Shown here: in pieces, positions 10,908-19,936 of the stretch
Layout of the letters: the number at the start of each line of letters is the position of its first letter
How positions within the stretch are numbered: position 1 is the first letter of the stretch
Source of the DNA: Streptomyces albospinus
GTDB taxonomy: Bacteria; Actinomycetota; Actinomycetes; Streptomycetales; Streptomycetaceae
DNA: 55,581 nucleotides
Direction: 5' to 3'
NCBI RefSeq assembly: GCF_014648695.1
Contig: NZ_BMRP01000005.1
Coordinates: 235,342 to 290,922 of the forward strand
Position numbers and translations under genes: made by a program
Notes under the pieces: generated by a model
Seen by the model: only the letters and a program-made list of their open reading frames with translations
Databases searched by the model: none
What the model was told of the DNA's origin: nothing

Positions 10908-12413
10908 CTACGCGCCCTCCGTCGCCTCCGCCGTCGCCTCGGCCGCCACGGCCTCGTGCCCGCGGGGCCGCCGCCGGTCCAGGGCCAGCCCGACCGCCAG
11001 CACCACCACGGCCGCCACCACCGACAGCACCATCTGCTCCCGGCCGTCCTTGTCGTAGAACATGTAGCCGATGACGAAGACGATCAGCGCGATCGTGGCG
11101 TAGGTCAGCCACGGGTACAGCCACATCCGCACCGTCAGCCGCTCCGGCGCCTCCCGCTCGACCGTCCGGCGCATCCGCAGCTGCGAGAAGCAGATGACCA
11201 GCCAGACGAACAGCGCCACCGCGCCGGACGAGTTCAGCAGGAACTGGAAGACGGTGTCCTTCGAGGTGTAGCTGAAGATCGTCGCGATGAAGCCGAAGGC
11301 CACCGACGCCCAGATCGCCACCGCCGGCACACCGCCCTTGTTGACCGTCGTGAACGACTTCGGCGCGTCGCCGCGCTCACCGAGCGAGTACGCCATCCGG
11401 GACGCCGTGTAGAGCCCGGAGTTCAGACAGGACAGCACCGCGGTCAGCACGACCACGTCCATCACGACGTCCGCGTACGGGATGTCCAGCGACTTCAGCA
11501 CCGCCACGTACGGGCTCTTGGCCACCCCCGGGTCGTCCCAGGGCAGCAGCGTCACGATCACCGTGATCGAGCCGATGTAGAACAGCGCGATCCGCCAGAT
11601 GACGCTGTTGACGGCCTTGCGGACGGCCACCACCGGGTTCGGCGACTCGCTCGCCGCCAGCGTCACGATCTCGCTGCCCATGAAGGAGAAGACCACCAGC
11701 AGCATGCCGGAGAGGATCGCGCCCGGCCCCTTCGGCAGGAAGCCGCCGTGCCCGGTCAGATTGGTTGTGCCCACCGCGTGATGGCCCGGCGGCAGCCCGA
11801 ATATCGCCAGCGCGCCGACCACGATGAAGATCACGATCGCCACGACCTTGATCCCGGCGAACCAGAACTCGAACTCGCCGAACGAACCCACCGACACCAG
11901 GTTCGTACCGGTCAGCACGATCATCACCAGCAGCGCCCAGGCCCACTGCGGGACCGCCGGGACCCAGCCGGTCAGGATCGACGCCGCCGCGGTCGCCTCC
12001 ACGGCCAGCACCACCGACCAGAAGAACCAGTACAGCCAGCCGATCGTGAAACCCGCCCAGCGCCCCAGCGCCCGGTCCGCGTACGCCGAGAACGACCCGG
12101 AGGTCGGCGAGGCCGCGGCCATCTCGCCCAGCATCCGCATCACCAGCACCACCAGCAGGCCGGTCAGCGCGTAGGAGAGGAGGATGCCCGGCCCGGCGGC
12201 CTTGATCCCCGCCCCGGAGCCGACGAACAGACCGGCGCCGATGACCCCGCCGATGGCGATCATCGACAGATGGCGGTTCTTGAGTCCTGCTTGCAGTCCG
12301 CCGCCCGACTGCCCCCCGACGGCTCCGCCGCCGGGTTCGCCGGCGGCGGCGACCGCGTGGGTGGTGGGGGTGCCCCCTGCTCCTTCAGAGCTCGGGGGAA
12401 GGTGCGCGCCCAT
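10908..12413 (-). CDS. Amino-acid permease, APC superfamily (paralog 3)
   Basis: 501 residues from the ATG at 12413, with AAGGA ten bases upstream. After a Gly/Ala/Pro-rich N-terminal tail of about 45 residues come the family motifs [44 protein letters not shown] and [18 protein letters not shown], and about twelve spans. It is closest in layout to paralogs 1 and 2 but has a longer cytoplasmic tail at each end. Residues about 5-16 (LPPSSEGAGGTP) are encoded by a copy of the dispersed palindromic repeat, so the tail length is probably strain-variable. It diverges from rpiB. Substrate unknown. Confidence 0.88.
   Translation of the reverse strand: MGAHLPPSSEGAGGTPTTHAVAAAGEPGGGAVGGQSGGGLQAGLKNRHLSMIAIGGVIGAGLFVGSGAGIKAAGPGILLSYALTGLLVVLVMRMLGEMAAASPTSGSFSAYADRALGRWAGFTIGWLYWFFWSVVLAVEATAAASILTGWVPAVPQWAWALLVMIVLTGTNLVSVGSFGEFEFWFAGIKVVAIVIFIVVGALAIFGLPPGHHAVGTTNLTGHGGFLPKGPGAILSGMLLVVFSFMGSEIVTLAASESPNPVVAVRKAVNSVIWRIALFYIGSITVIVTLLPWDDPGVAKSPYVAVLKSLDIPYADVVMDVVVLTAVLSCLNSGLYTASRMAYSLGERGDAPKSFTTVNKGGVPAVAIWASVAFGFIATIFSYTSKDTVFQFLLNSSGAVALFVWLVICFSQLRMRRTVEREAPERLTVRMWLYPWLTYATIALIVFVIGYMFYDKDGREQMVLSVVAAVVVLAVGLALDRRRPRGHEAVAAEATAEATEGA
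12365..12400 (-). repeat. Palindromic repeat copy inside the 5' end of permease paralog 3
   Basis: Read on the reverse strand: TTCCCCCGAGCTCTGA then AGGAGCAGGGGGCACCCCCA. It shares the CCCC-AGCTCT…GAGCAGGGG-CCCC scaffold of the copies at 13114 and 32357. It is read in the same frame as the copy in folC, giving LPPSSEGAGGTP here and LPQALSSDRAGETP there. Confidence 0.7.
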
Positions 12414-12590
12414 GAGCACCGTCCTTCTCTGGTTCTGTGTGTGGAACCCAGACATGACAACGTGGTGAACGTCCGTTGGGAAGAGCCGAATCCGGATCAT
12501 TATGGTTACCGCCGAGTTGTACGGAGTCTCCGGCGGCGGCACAAAGCCCCGGTGGCCCCTACCCCCGGTACGCCATGCCACACTCGTGCC

Positions 12591-13079
<489 letters not shown>

Positions 13080-13113
13080 CCGCCGCACCCCGCCGCCCTC
13101 CGGTGCGAGCACC

Positions 13114-13157
13114 GTTCCCCAAGCTCTCGAATCCGCTCGAGCAGGGGAGGCCCCAAT
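13114..13157 (+). repeat. Dispersed palindromic repeat, intergenic copy
   Basis: TTCCCCAAGCTCTC, a nine-base loop segment GAATCCGCT, then CGAGCAGGGGAG and GCCCCAA. The copy at 32357 inside folC is the same length and differs mainly in the loop and at one base near the end. Here it occupies the rpiB-nei gap. Confidence 0.85.
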
Positions 13158-13181
13158 CACCGGAGCGGCTGACGCCGCGCT

Positions 13182-13208
13182 GCCCGCTGCCCGCCGGGGG
13201 CAGCGGGC
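13182..13208 (+). terminator. Hairpin between rpiB and nei
   Basis: GCCCGCTGCCC pairs perfectly with GGGCAGCGGGC across a five-base loop. It lies after rpiB and just before the nei ribosome site, so it may end rpiB transcripts or influence nei translation. Confidence 0.5.
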
Positions 13209-13230
13209 GTGCCCACTGGAGGACGACCCG

Positions 13231-14055
13231 ATGCCCGAGGGGCACACCATCCACCGCCTCGCGCTGGACCACCGGGACCGCTTCGAGGGCCGAGCGGTCC
13301 GGGCGAGCAGCCCGCAGGGGAAGTTCGCGGCCGGCGCGGCGCTGATCGACGGTCAGGTCATGGACACCGCCGAGGCGCACGGCAAGCACCTCTTCCTCGG
13401 TTTCGGCCCGGACCGCTGGGTCCACATCCACCTCGGCCTCTTCGGCAAGCTCGGCTTCGGCGGCGCGCCGGCCCCGCCGCCCACCGACACCGTCCGGCTG
13501 CGGCTGGTCGGCACCGGCCACCACGCCGATCTGCGCGGCCCCACCACCTGCGCCCTGATCACCGACGCCGAGAAGCAGGCGATACACGCCCGGCTCGGCC
13601 CCGACCCGCTGCGCCCCGACGACGACGGCGCCCGCGCCTGGCAGCGGATCGCCCGCAGCCGCACCACCGTCGCGGCGCTGCTCCTCGACCAGAAGGTGAT
13701 CGCCGGCGTCGGCAACGTCTACCGCGCCGAGGTCCTCTTCCGGCAGGGCATCGACCCCTACCTCCCCGGCCGCGACCTCACCCGCGCCCAATGGGACGCG
13801 ATCTGGGCCGATTTGGTGTCGCTGATGCGCGAGGGCGTCCGGCACAACCGGATCGACACCGTCCGCCCCGAGCACCTGCCCGAGGCCATGGGGCGCCCGC
13901 CGCGCGTCGACGACCACGGCGGCGAGGTGTACGTCTACCGCCGGGCCGCCGACCACTGCCACATCTGCGACAGCGAGATCCGCACCGCCGACCTCGCCGC
14001 CCGCAACCTCTTCTGGTGCCCGGGCTGCCAGCCGGCCACGGCCCGCCGGCCGTAG
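13231..14055 (+). CDS. nei: Fpg/Nei-family DNA glycosylase (endonuclease VIII-like)
   Basis: Base-excision repair glycosylase/AP lyase for oxidised bases. It begins MPEGHTIHRLA, giving the catalytic N-terminal Pro and Glu after Met removal. A helix-two-turn-helix region LLLDQKVIAGVGNVYRAEVLF follows the middle. The C-terminus has a four-cysteine zinc finger, CHIC…CPGC. 274 residues, normal length. GGAGG is eight bases before the ATG. The PEGHT rather than PELPEV start places it with Nei-type rather than MutM enzymes. It converges on the Eis-type gene across a hairpin that overlaps its stop. Confidence 0.9.
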   Translation: MPEGHTIHRLALDHRDRFEGRAVRASSPQGKFAAGAALIDGQVMDTAEAHGKHLFLGFGPDRWVHIHLGLFGKLGFGGAPAPPPTDTVRLRLVGTGHHADLRGPTTCALITDAEKQAIHARLGPDPLRPDDDGARAWQRIARSRTTVAALLLDQKVIAGVGNVYRAEVLFRQGIDPYLPGRDLTRAQWDAIWADLVSLMREGVRHNRIDTVRPEHLPEAMGRPPRVDDHGGEVYVYRRAADHCHICDSEIRTADLAARNLFWCPGCQPATARRP

Positions 14056-14091
14056 GGCGCGCCGGGGGCCGCGGGGCACGCCCTACGGCCG
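14047..14091. terminator. Bidirectional terminator overlapping the nei stop
   Basis: A 13-bp perfect stem (CGGCCGTAGGGCG at 14047-14059, complement at 14079-14091). It ends six bases before the stop of the convergent acetyltransferase gene, so it can serve both. Confidence 0.75.
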
Positions 14092-14096
14092 TACGG

Positions 14097-15326
14097 CTAG
14101 AACCCGTGCGGCAGCCAGGGCGCCACGTCCGAGCCGAACGCGAGGGTCGCCGCCGCCAGCGCCCCCGGCCGCAGCTCCCGCACCCGGCCGGCCCCGGCCA
14201 GCGCCGCCAGCGAGAAGCCGCCCAGATAGGCTGAGCCCAACTCCCTTACGGACAGCGCGAGATCGGCCGGGTCCGAGGTCCGCTCGCAGGCGGCGCCCTT
14301 CTCGTCCCCGGACAGCCGCCAGCGCCCCGCGTTCCACGGGCAGAAGTCGTCCGCGACCTCCAGCACCACCTCCACCGGCGTCCGGTACATGCGTGCCGCC
14401 AGCGCGGCCCCCACGTCCACCGGCCGGATGAACAGCGCCTCCTGCAACCCCAGTTGGCAGCGCCGCTGGTCCGCCACCAGATGCGGCAGCGGGTCGTCGA
14501 CCGGCCGGCCGCGCACCGCCACCGACGCGGTCAGGTCGATCCCGAACAGATAGCGCCACAGCGCCGCGTAGACCACCGTGTCCAGCGCCTCGACCTGCCG
14601 TACGTTCACCTGCCCGTGCGGCCCGCTGCGGTCCCACTCCGGCGTGACGGCGTACCGGGCGTATCCCCGCACCTCGCCGTCCACCTCGGCCAGCACGCAC
14701 TGGAGCATCCCGGCCCCGTCCCGCTCGCTCTCCGGGTCGAGCACCCCCTGCCGCTCCCAGCCGGGCCGCCGGGCGAGCATCCCCGGCCGGTCCGGGACCA
14801 GTTGGGCGTAGACCCGCTCGCAGTCCGGCACCGTGGCCACCGGGTCCGCCAGCCGCAGCCGCACGCCGTCCACGCCGGGCAGATCCGGGGCGGCCAGCCG
14901 CACCGTGTCCACCGTCATCGCCAGCCCCTGCGTGGCCACGCCGTAGCCGAAGCGCCCGTAGATCGCCGGCTCCGAGGCGGTCAGCACCGCCAGTGCCTCA
15001 CCGCGCTCATGAACGTCGGTCAGCTGGTGCCGCATCATCGAGCGCAGCACCCCGCGCCGGCGGTGCGTGGGCAGCACGCTGACGGCCGTGACCCCGGCGA
15101 CGGGCAACTCCACGCCGCCCGGCACCGTTAGTCCGAACGAGAAGGCGCCGCCGGTGGCGACGGTGTCCGCACCGTCCCGGACCGCCAGCATGCGGTCGAT
15201 CTCGGTGACCTCGCGCCACCACGCACGCCGCTCCGGAGCGTCCGCAACCCCGCCGAAAGCCACGTCCAGTGTGTCGAACCAGGCATCCCACTCGGCCCAT
15301 CGCAGCGGCTGCAACTCTGTTGTCAT
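14097..15326 (-). CDS. Eis-family N-acetyltransferase
   Basis: A 409-residue GNAT protein of the Eis type, which acetylates amines such as aminoglycosides or lysines using acetyl-CoA. The acetyl-CoA loop is PTHRRRGVLRSMM near residues 86-98. The Eis hallmark IYGRFGYG (about 122-129) supplies the tyrosine acid. The protein ends …PHGF, so its C-terminal Phe carboxylate, the general base in M. tuberculosis Eis, is kept. The second half matches the second GNAT and sterol-carrier-like regions (DPLPHLVADQR…SAYLGGFSLAALAGAGRV). Substrate is unknown; antibiotic resistance is possible but not shown. Confidence 0.88.
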   Translation of the reverse strand: MTTELQPLRWAEWDAWFDTLDVAFGGVADAPERRAWWREVTEIDRMLAVRDGADTVATGGAFSFGLTVPGGVELPVAGVTAVSVLPTHRRRGVLRSMMRHQLTDVHERGEALAVLTASEPAIYGRFGYGVATQGLAMTVDTVRLAAPDLPGVDGVRLRLADPVATVPDCERVYAQLVPDRPGMLARRPGWERQGVLDPESERDGAGMLQCVLAEVDGEVRGYARYAVTPEWDRSGPHGQVNVRQVEALDTVVYAALWRYLFGIDLTASVAVRGRPVDDPLPHLVADQRRCQLGLQEALFIRPVDVGAALAARMYRTPVEVVLEVADDFCPWNAGRWRLSGDEKGAACERTSDPADLALSVRELGSAYLGGFSLAALAGAGRVRELRPGALAAATLAFGSDVAPWLPHGF

Positions 15327-15453
15327 ACGCCATGCCTAGCAGGCCGCTCTCCGGCCGCGCGACCGCATTTCGAACGCGATTTCCCGGCAATTCCCCTGGG
15401 TGACGTGCGGCGAATCGACGCACCGCCGAACGGGTGGATAAGGTCCCAGAGCA

Positions 15454-16599
15454 ATGACACGCGGCCCGGGAGCGGAAACCCTGACGGCCCGGATGCGCAG
15501 ACGTCTGCTCCGGGCCCGTATCGGCGTGCGCAAGGCCGGTGTCGACTACTTCCGCGGCGACGGCTCCGACTGGCTCGCCCTGGTCGCCCTGCTCGCCGCC
15601 ATACCCGCCATCGCCGCCGGCACCCTCTGGCACTCCGAGTGGTTCGCGCCCACCGCGCTGGTCCTCCCGATCATCGCCGGCGGACTGCTGCTGCGGCCGG
15701 CCAACCTCCTTGTCCTGTACGCCGCTTCCGCCTCCGCGCTGATCGTCGAGGCCGCGCTGTTCGGCCCGTACGACGAGGGGCCCGACCGGATCACCCCCGG
15801 CACGGTCCTGGTCGTCGCCGCGGTCGGCCTCTTCGGGCTGTTGATCGCGCAGTTCCGCAGCCGGGTCGGGGTGCCCTGGCGGCGCGGCGGCACCATGCTC
15901 TTCGACCTGCGCGAACGGATCCGGATCCAGAGCGCGTTGCCGAAGCTGCCCACGGGCTGGCACCACGAGATGGCGCTCCGCCCGGCCGGCGGCCAGTCCT
16001 TCTCCGGCGACTTCGTGGTGGCTTCCCGCACCCAGGGCGGCAACATCCTCGAAGTCGTGCTCACCGACGTCTCCGGCAAGGGGATGGACGCGGCGTCCCG
16101 CGCGCTGCTCCTCTCCGGCGCCTTCGGCGGGCTGCTCGGCTCCCTCCCGCCGCACGGGTTCCTGCCCGCCGCCAACGGCTACCTCCTGCGGCAGGACTGG
16201 GACGAGGGGTTCGCCACCTCCATCCACCTCGTCCTCGACCTGGAGTCCGGGGACTACGAACTCCTCTCCGCGGGCCATCTCCCCGCCCTCCAGCTCAGCG
16301 CGGGCACCGGCCGCTGGGAGGAGAAGGCGGGGGAGGGGCCGCTGCTCGGGGTCTACGACGGCGCCCAGTTCGACCCGGTCAAGGGGACGCTGCGGCCCGG
16401 CGACGTGCTGATGATGTTCACCGACGGCCTGGTGGAGGCCGCCGACCGCGATATCGCCGAGGGCATCGACCGGCTGACCGGCGAGGCGGAGCGCTATGTG
16501 CACGGCGGATTCGCGGGCGCCGCCTGGCATCTCATCGAGGCCGTCGCCAAGGACGTCAACGACGACCGGGCGCTGCTGCTGATCTGCCGGGACGCGTAG
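15454..16599 (+). CDS. Membrane-anchored PP2C/SpoIIE-type serine phosphatase
   Basis: 381 residues. An N-terminal domain has about four membrane spans between residues 40 and 130 (e.g. WLALVALLAAIPAIAAGTLW). A cytoplasmic PPM phosphatase domain follows, with metal-binding blocks FSGDFVVA, DVSGKGMDAA, SAGHLPAL, FTDGLVEA and the final DDRALLLI. All Asp positions needed for the metal pair appear present. Such proteins usually dephosphorylate anti-sigma-factor antagonists; the partner here is not evident, although a degenerate GHKL ATPase lies 24 kb away. The ATG at 15454 is preceded by an AAGG-like site. The end abuts an antiporter pseudogene on the opposite strand. Confidence 0.85.
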   Translation: MTRGPGAETLTARMRRRLLRARIGVRKAGVDYFRGDGSDWLALVALLAAIPAIAAGTLWHSEWFAPTALVLPIIAGGLLLRPANLLVLYAASASALIVEAALFGPYDEGPDRITPGTVLVVAAVGLFGLLIAQFRSRVGVPWRRGGTMLFDLRERIRIQSALPKLPTGWHHEMALRPAGGQSFSGDFVVASRTQGGNILEVVLTDVSGKGMDAASRALLLSGAFGGLLGSLPPHGFLPAANGYLLRQDWDEGFATSIHLVLDLESGDYELLSAGHLPALQLSAGTGRWEEKAGEGPLLGVYDGAQFDPVKGTLRPGDVLMMFTDGLVEAADRDIAEGIDRLTGEAERYVHGGFAGAAWHLIEAVAKDVNDDRALLLICRDA

Positions 16600-17144
16600 G
16601 GCAGTTCGGCGCCTCCGGTTCCGTACGGCTGCCCGTTCGCCCGCCCGGCAGGACGCGGGCCGGCAGCCCGGACCGGCCGGCGGCCAGCGGGCCGAGGACG
16701 GCCAGGATCAGGACGTACCCGGCGATTGTCGACCAGCACCTTGGTGACGATGGCCGACGAGGAGATGCCCAGCACCCCGGCGAGCACCAGTGCCTCGGCG
16801 GTGCCCCAGCCGAGCGCGAAGCCGAAGCCGAGCCCGGCGCCGACGTTCAGCGTCAGATAGGCGCCGCCGGCCAGCGCCATGTTGCGCCCGCCCGCCTTCA
16901 GGTCGTCCACATGGAATTCCAGGCCCAGGTAGAAGAGCAGCAGCACCAGGCCGAGGAGGGAGAGCATCTCCAGGTCGTGCGGGTCGGCGACCAGCACGAT
17001 GCCGGGGGTGTGCGGGCCGAGCAGTATTCCGGCCAGGATGAACAGGGGGATGGTGGGGAGGCCGATCCGGCCGCCGAGGCGGGCGAGGACGGCGGCGGCG
17101 AGAAAGGCGCCGCCCATGGCGATCAGGGTGTCTGCGTGTCCGAT
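16556..17144 (-). pseudogene. CPA2-type cation/proton antiporter, internally deleted remnant
   Basis: The first ~145 residues match a KefB/CPA2 antiporter: GGAFLAAAVLARLGGRIGLP, FILAGILLGPHTPG, LLLFYLGLEFHVDDL, GISSSAIVTKVLVDN. The sequence then jumps: the original frame turns to Arg/Pro-rich text, while a neighbouring frame reads IAGYVLILAVLGPLAA, which resembles the last membrane span. The middle ~200 residues are therefore missing and the ends are out of frame. The expected start codon is ATC at 17142-17144, placed right after GGAGGA and followed by GHADTLIAMGGAF, so the start also looks mutated. The 3' end runs into the phosphatase gene. Pseudogene status is strong; the exact right and left limits are approximate. 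Confidence 0.75.
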
Positions 17145-17258
17145 GGGCCCGTTCCTCCTGGTCGTCAGGTGCTCCGACCGGTGGCCGCGTGCTCCGGCGG
17201 CAGTGGGTCAGGGGAGCAAGGAGTCAAGAGATCATCAAGATATCGTCAATACTTAGAT

Positions 17259-17274
17259 TACCAAACGATTGGTA
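17259..17274. promoter_or_regulatory. Palindromic operator-like site in an AT-rich island
   Basis: TACCAA-ACGA-TTGGTA, a perfect 6-bp inverted repeat, in an unusually AT-rich stretch (about 17220-17275) within G+C-rich flanks. It lies in the divergent region between the antiporter remnant and the ABC gene. The form suits a TetR- or MarR-type regulator, but none is encoded nearby. The remaining ~300 bases of this gap show no gene. Confidence 0.45.
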
Positions 17275-17444
17275 CGGCGCTCGCGGCCGGTCCGCGGCGC
17301 CCTCCCCGCGTCCCCCCGGTGGGGTTTTCCCCCGACGTGTCCGGCGGCCCTCCCCATGGCCGGAAAAGGCGCCCGCTCCCTACCGTGAACGCAGCGACCG
17401 GCCCTCCGACGGGCCGGCCGGCCACAGGGAACGGGGAGTACGGA

Positions 17445-18275
17445 ATGAGTGGTGGATACGCCGTCGAACTACGCGGGGTGCGCCGCCGGTACGGCCGCGG
17501 CACCGGCGCCGTGCACGCCCTGCGCGGGATGGATCTGGCGCTGCCGCACGGCTCGTTCACCGCCGTGATGGGCCCCTCGGGCTCGGGGAAGTCCACCTTC
17601 CTCCAGTGCGCGGCCGGCCTCGACCGCCCCACCGCCGGCTCCGTCCGCCTCGCCGGTACGGAGCTCACCCGGCTCCGCGAGGGCCGCCTCACCGCACTGC
17701 GCCGCAGCCGACTGGGCTTCGTCTTCCAGGCGTTCAACCTGCTGCCCGCGCTCACCGTCGAGCAGAACGTCCTGCTGCCGCTGCGGCTGGCCGGAAAGCG
17801 CCCGGACCGCGGGCGGGCGGCCGACGTCCTGGCCCGCGTCGGCCTGCGCGACCACGCCCGGCGCCGCCCCGGTCAGCTCTCCGGGGGGCAGCAGCAGCGG
17901 GTGGCGATCGCCCGGGCCCTGGTCACCGAGCCCGACGTGATCTTCGCCGACGAGCCGACCGGCGCCCTGGACGCCGCGACCGCGGCCGAGGTCCTGGCCG
18001 TCCTGCGGCACGCCGTCGACGCCCTCGGCACCACCGTCGTCATGGTCACCCACGACCCGGTCGCCGCCGCCTGGGCCGACCAGGTCCTCCTTCTCGCGGA
18101 CGGCGCCCTCGCCGACCGCCTGGAGGGCGCCCCGGCCGACCGGATCGCCGCCCGGATGGCGGCGCTCACGGAGCGGAGTTCCGCCCCTTCCGGCCGGCCG
18201 GGCGTCGTCCCGTCTTCACCATCCGGACATCAGCCCACAACCCCATACTCACCCCACTTCACGCCAACCCCATGA
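17445..18275 (+). CDS. ABC transporter ATP-binding protein (MacB/LolD type), orphan
   Basis: 276 residues. Walker A is GPSGSGKS, Q-loop [10 protein letters not shown], signature [15 protein letters not shown], Walker [13 protein letters not shown], and switch [13 protein letters not shown], all intact. GGGAG precedes the ATG at 17445. This subfamily drives FtsX-like permeases that are nearly always encoded directly downstream, but here the next gene is a 64-residue membrane protein, so the partner is missing. The last ~30 residues (after LTERS) form a Pro/Ser/Thr tail not typical of the family and may be readthrough into sequence left after loss of the permease gene. ATPase function is likely and transport function doubtful. 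Confidence 0.85.
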   Translation: MSGGYAVELRGVRRRYGRGTGAVHALRGMDLALPHGSFTAVMGPSGSGKSTFLQCAAGLDRPTAGSVRLAGTELTRLREGRLTALRRSRLGFVFQAFNLLPALTVEQNVLLPLRLAGKRPDRGRAADVLARVGLRDHARRRPGQLSGGQQQRVAIARALVTEPDVIFADEPTGALDAATAAEVLAVLRHAVDALGTTVVMVTHDPVAAAWADQVLLLADGALADRLEGAPADRIAARMAALTERSSAPSGRPGVVPSSPSGHQPTTPYSPHFTPTP

Positions 18276-18409
18276 ATCGGGCAAAGCGTTGGCCGAAGAT
18301 TCGTCACCCGCCTGCGATGGGAAAGGAGTTGATGGCACGATGGGTGTCGGGGGTGTGCGCGGCATGCCCCAGGGCCGGTGAGGCGTTCCGACCGAGGGTG
18401 TGATCAGTT

Positions 18410-18604
18410 GTGGCTCTTTCGCTGTCAGTTGTCCTGATGCTGGGGATCATCCTCGTCGTGCTGATCAGACAGAAGTCGATCAAGGCGGGCCCGGCGCTCG
18501 TCGCCATACTCTTCGGCTTCTTCCTCGCCTCCACGGGGATGGCGCCGTCGATCAACCGGTTCCTGACCTCCATCGCGCAGACCATCAACCACATCACGTT
18601 CTAG
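18410..18604 (+). CDS. Small conserved membrane protein
   Basis: 64 residues from GTG at 18410 (ALSLSVVLMLGIILVVLI). Two hydrophobic spans flank a short polar turn (RQKSIKAGPA…FGFFLASTGMAP), and the end is NRFLTSIAQTINHITF. I recall similar short proteins in many streptomycetes but no assigned role. It ends 20 bases before the stop of the convergent ArsC-like gene. No strong ribosome site is visible, so the start is tentative, but the codon pattern and hydrophobic layout support a real gene. Confidence 0.65.
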   Translation: MALSLSVVLMLGIILVVLIRQKSIKAGPALVAILFGFFLASTGMAPSINRFLTSIAQTINHITF

Positions 18605-18623
18605 GCCGGTCCGCGGGCCGGGC

Positions 18624-19004
18624 TCAGGGGGTCTGTCCACCCCCGGTCCGCCCCAGCGCGTCCCGCACGGCATCCTCGCTGCGGCCCACCAGCGCCGACC
18701 CGTCGTCGGCGGTGATGATCGGCCGCTGAATCAACCGGGGGTGCGCCGCCAGCGCCTCGATCCACCGCTCACGGTCGTCCGCCGTACGGCCCCAGTCCTT
18801 CAGGCCGAGTTCCTTCGCCTCGGCCTCCTGGGTGCGGGTGATGTCCCACGGCTCCAGCAGCAGCCGCTCCAGCACTTCCCGCAACTCCTGGGCGCTCGGC
18901 GGTTCTTCGAGATACCGTCGCACGGTGTACTCCGCCCCCTCCGCGTCGAGGAGCTGTACGGCGGAACGGCACTTGGAACAGGCGGGGTTGATCCAGATCT
19001 CCAT
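18624..19004 (-). CDS. ArsC/Spx-family arsenate-reductase-like protein
   Basis: 126 residues. The N-terminal active-site motif is NPACSKCRSA (a CxxC in the ArsC/YffB position). The conserved RP of the family appears in LIQRPIITADDGSALVGR. Relatives reduce arsenate with glutaredoxin-type help or act as Spx-like regulators. No arsB, acr3 or arsR gene is adjacent, so an arsenic role is not supported by context. The name indicates the fold family only. Confidence 0.85.
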   Translation of the reverse strand: MEIWINPACSKCRSAVQLLDAEGAEYTVRRYLEEPPSAQELREVLERLLLEPWDITRTQEAEAKELGLKDWGRTADDRERWIEALAAHPRLIQRPIITADDGSALVGRSEDAVRDALGRTGGGQTP

Positions 19005-19881
19005 GGCTGCACCCTAGCCAACCGCCCGAATGGCACAAGTACCCCGCCGGCAAAGGGGAAAGCGGGTGTCCACTGGGCCGGCATTTTCCCATTTCCGCGC
19101 GGTGCAGGCCGTTTCGGCATGAGTGTGCCCAGCACCGTACTGCCGTAGTGCCGCCGCGGTTCTCCCGGGCGAAGAATGATCCGGCGACCCCCTCCCGGGG
19201 AAATGTCCTCCGGTCGGCGAAGCGATAACTGGTTCCGCTATCGGCGGGAGTCGGAGCGTCCGTGCTGCGGGCGCGGAAGCCGTTGGGTTTTACGTACTGC
19301 CGAGCCGCGCCGTCGCGCCTGCCTGGGACCTGTTATTCGCGGGTGAAGGTGAAGCACGGGCATCGGTAGAGGTTCCCTGCTGATTCAACTCCATCCGTCA
19401 AGAGCCGGAGTCGCGCTATGACCTCTCCCTGTCGGCGCGATACCGGATGCTGCCCGACCCCCGACCCCCGACCCCCGACCCCCGACCCCCGACCCCCGAC
19501 ACCTGCCGCACATTCCGGATTCCGGCGCGGCGTCGCAGTCCGCGCGCCCGATTCCGCACCCGGGCTGACATTCCCCGGCGCCGCGCGCGCCGCGTCGCAT
19601 TCCCCAATTCACCCCGGCGCGCAGCCTTCGGGCGGCGCGCCGGTAAAACCCGTCGGAGGTCACTGCCTGCCGCAGTAATTGTGCCTCGGGTTGCACTGTT
19701 CCACGGTCGAATTCGCCGTGTTCGGACCGCTCTCGTTCGCACCGCGTCTCTTTCGGCCGGCCGCGTCACCGTTTTGCGGTGCGCACACACCGTGGCGAAT
19801 CCGGAATTCCGGCGGCAGAGAGTTCGGCGGGAGAAGTGACGGACACGGAGAAGTGACGCACCTCGCGGCGGCCGACGACAA
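19005..19881. other. Gene-poor gap of about 880 bases
   Basis: Open frames here are short, overlap each other on both strands and lack ribosome sites or family sequence. The right part (about 19,680-19,860) is less G+C-rich than the flanks. The only clear structure is the 7-mer tandem array at 19453-19501. It may be a remnant of a lost gene; I see no coding sequence I can support. Confidence 0.6.
19453..19501. repeat. Seven tandem copies of the 7-mer CCCGACC
   Basis: CCCGACC repeats seven times without interruption. A 7-base unit shifts frame each copy, so it is unlikely to be coding. Such arrays expand and contract by slippage and may be useful as a strain marker. Confidence 0.9.
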
Positions 19882-19933
19882 AAACGGCCCGGGGCCGGAT
19901 CGGGAAAGTCCGCGATCCGGCCCCGGGCCGTTT
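19882..19933. terminator. Hairpin downstream of tRNA-Gly
   Basis: A 21-bp perfect stem (AAACGGCCCGGGGCCGGATCG, complement at 19913-19933) with a ten-base loop. It lies three bases beyond the 3' end of the reverse-strand tRNA gene and should end its transcript. Confidence 0.85.
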
Positions 19934-19936
19934 CGG

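Noticed and set aside
19453..19501. CRISPR-like array
   Set aside because: A 7-base unit with no spacers; a plain tandem repeat. No CRISPR array or cas gene was seen in the window.
19418..19839. Several overlapping frames in the gap before tRNA-Gly
   Set aside because: They cross the 7-mer tandem array in all frames and read as Pro/Arg repeats without starts or family sequence.
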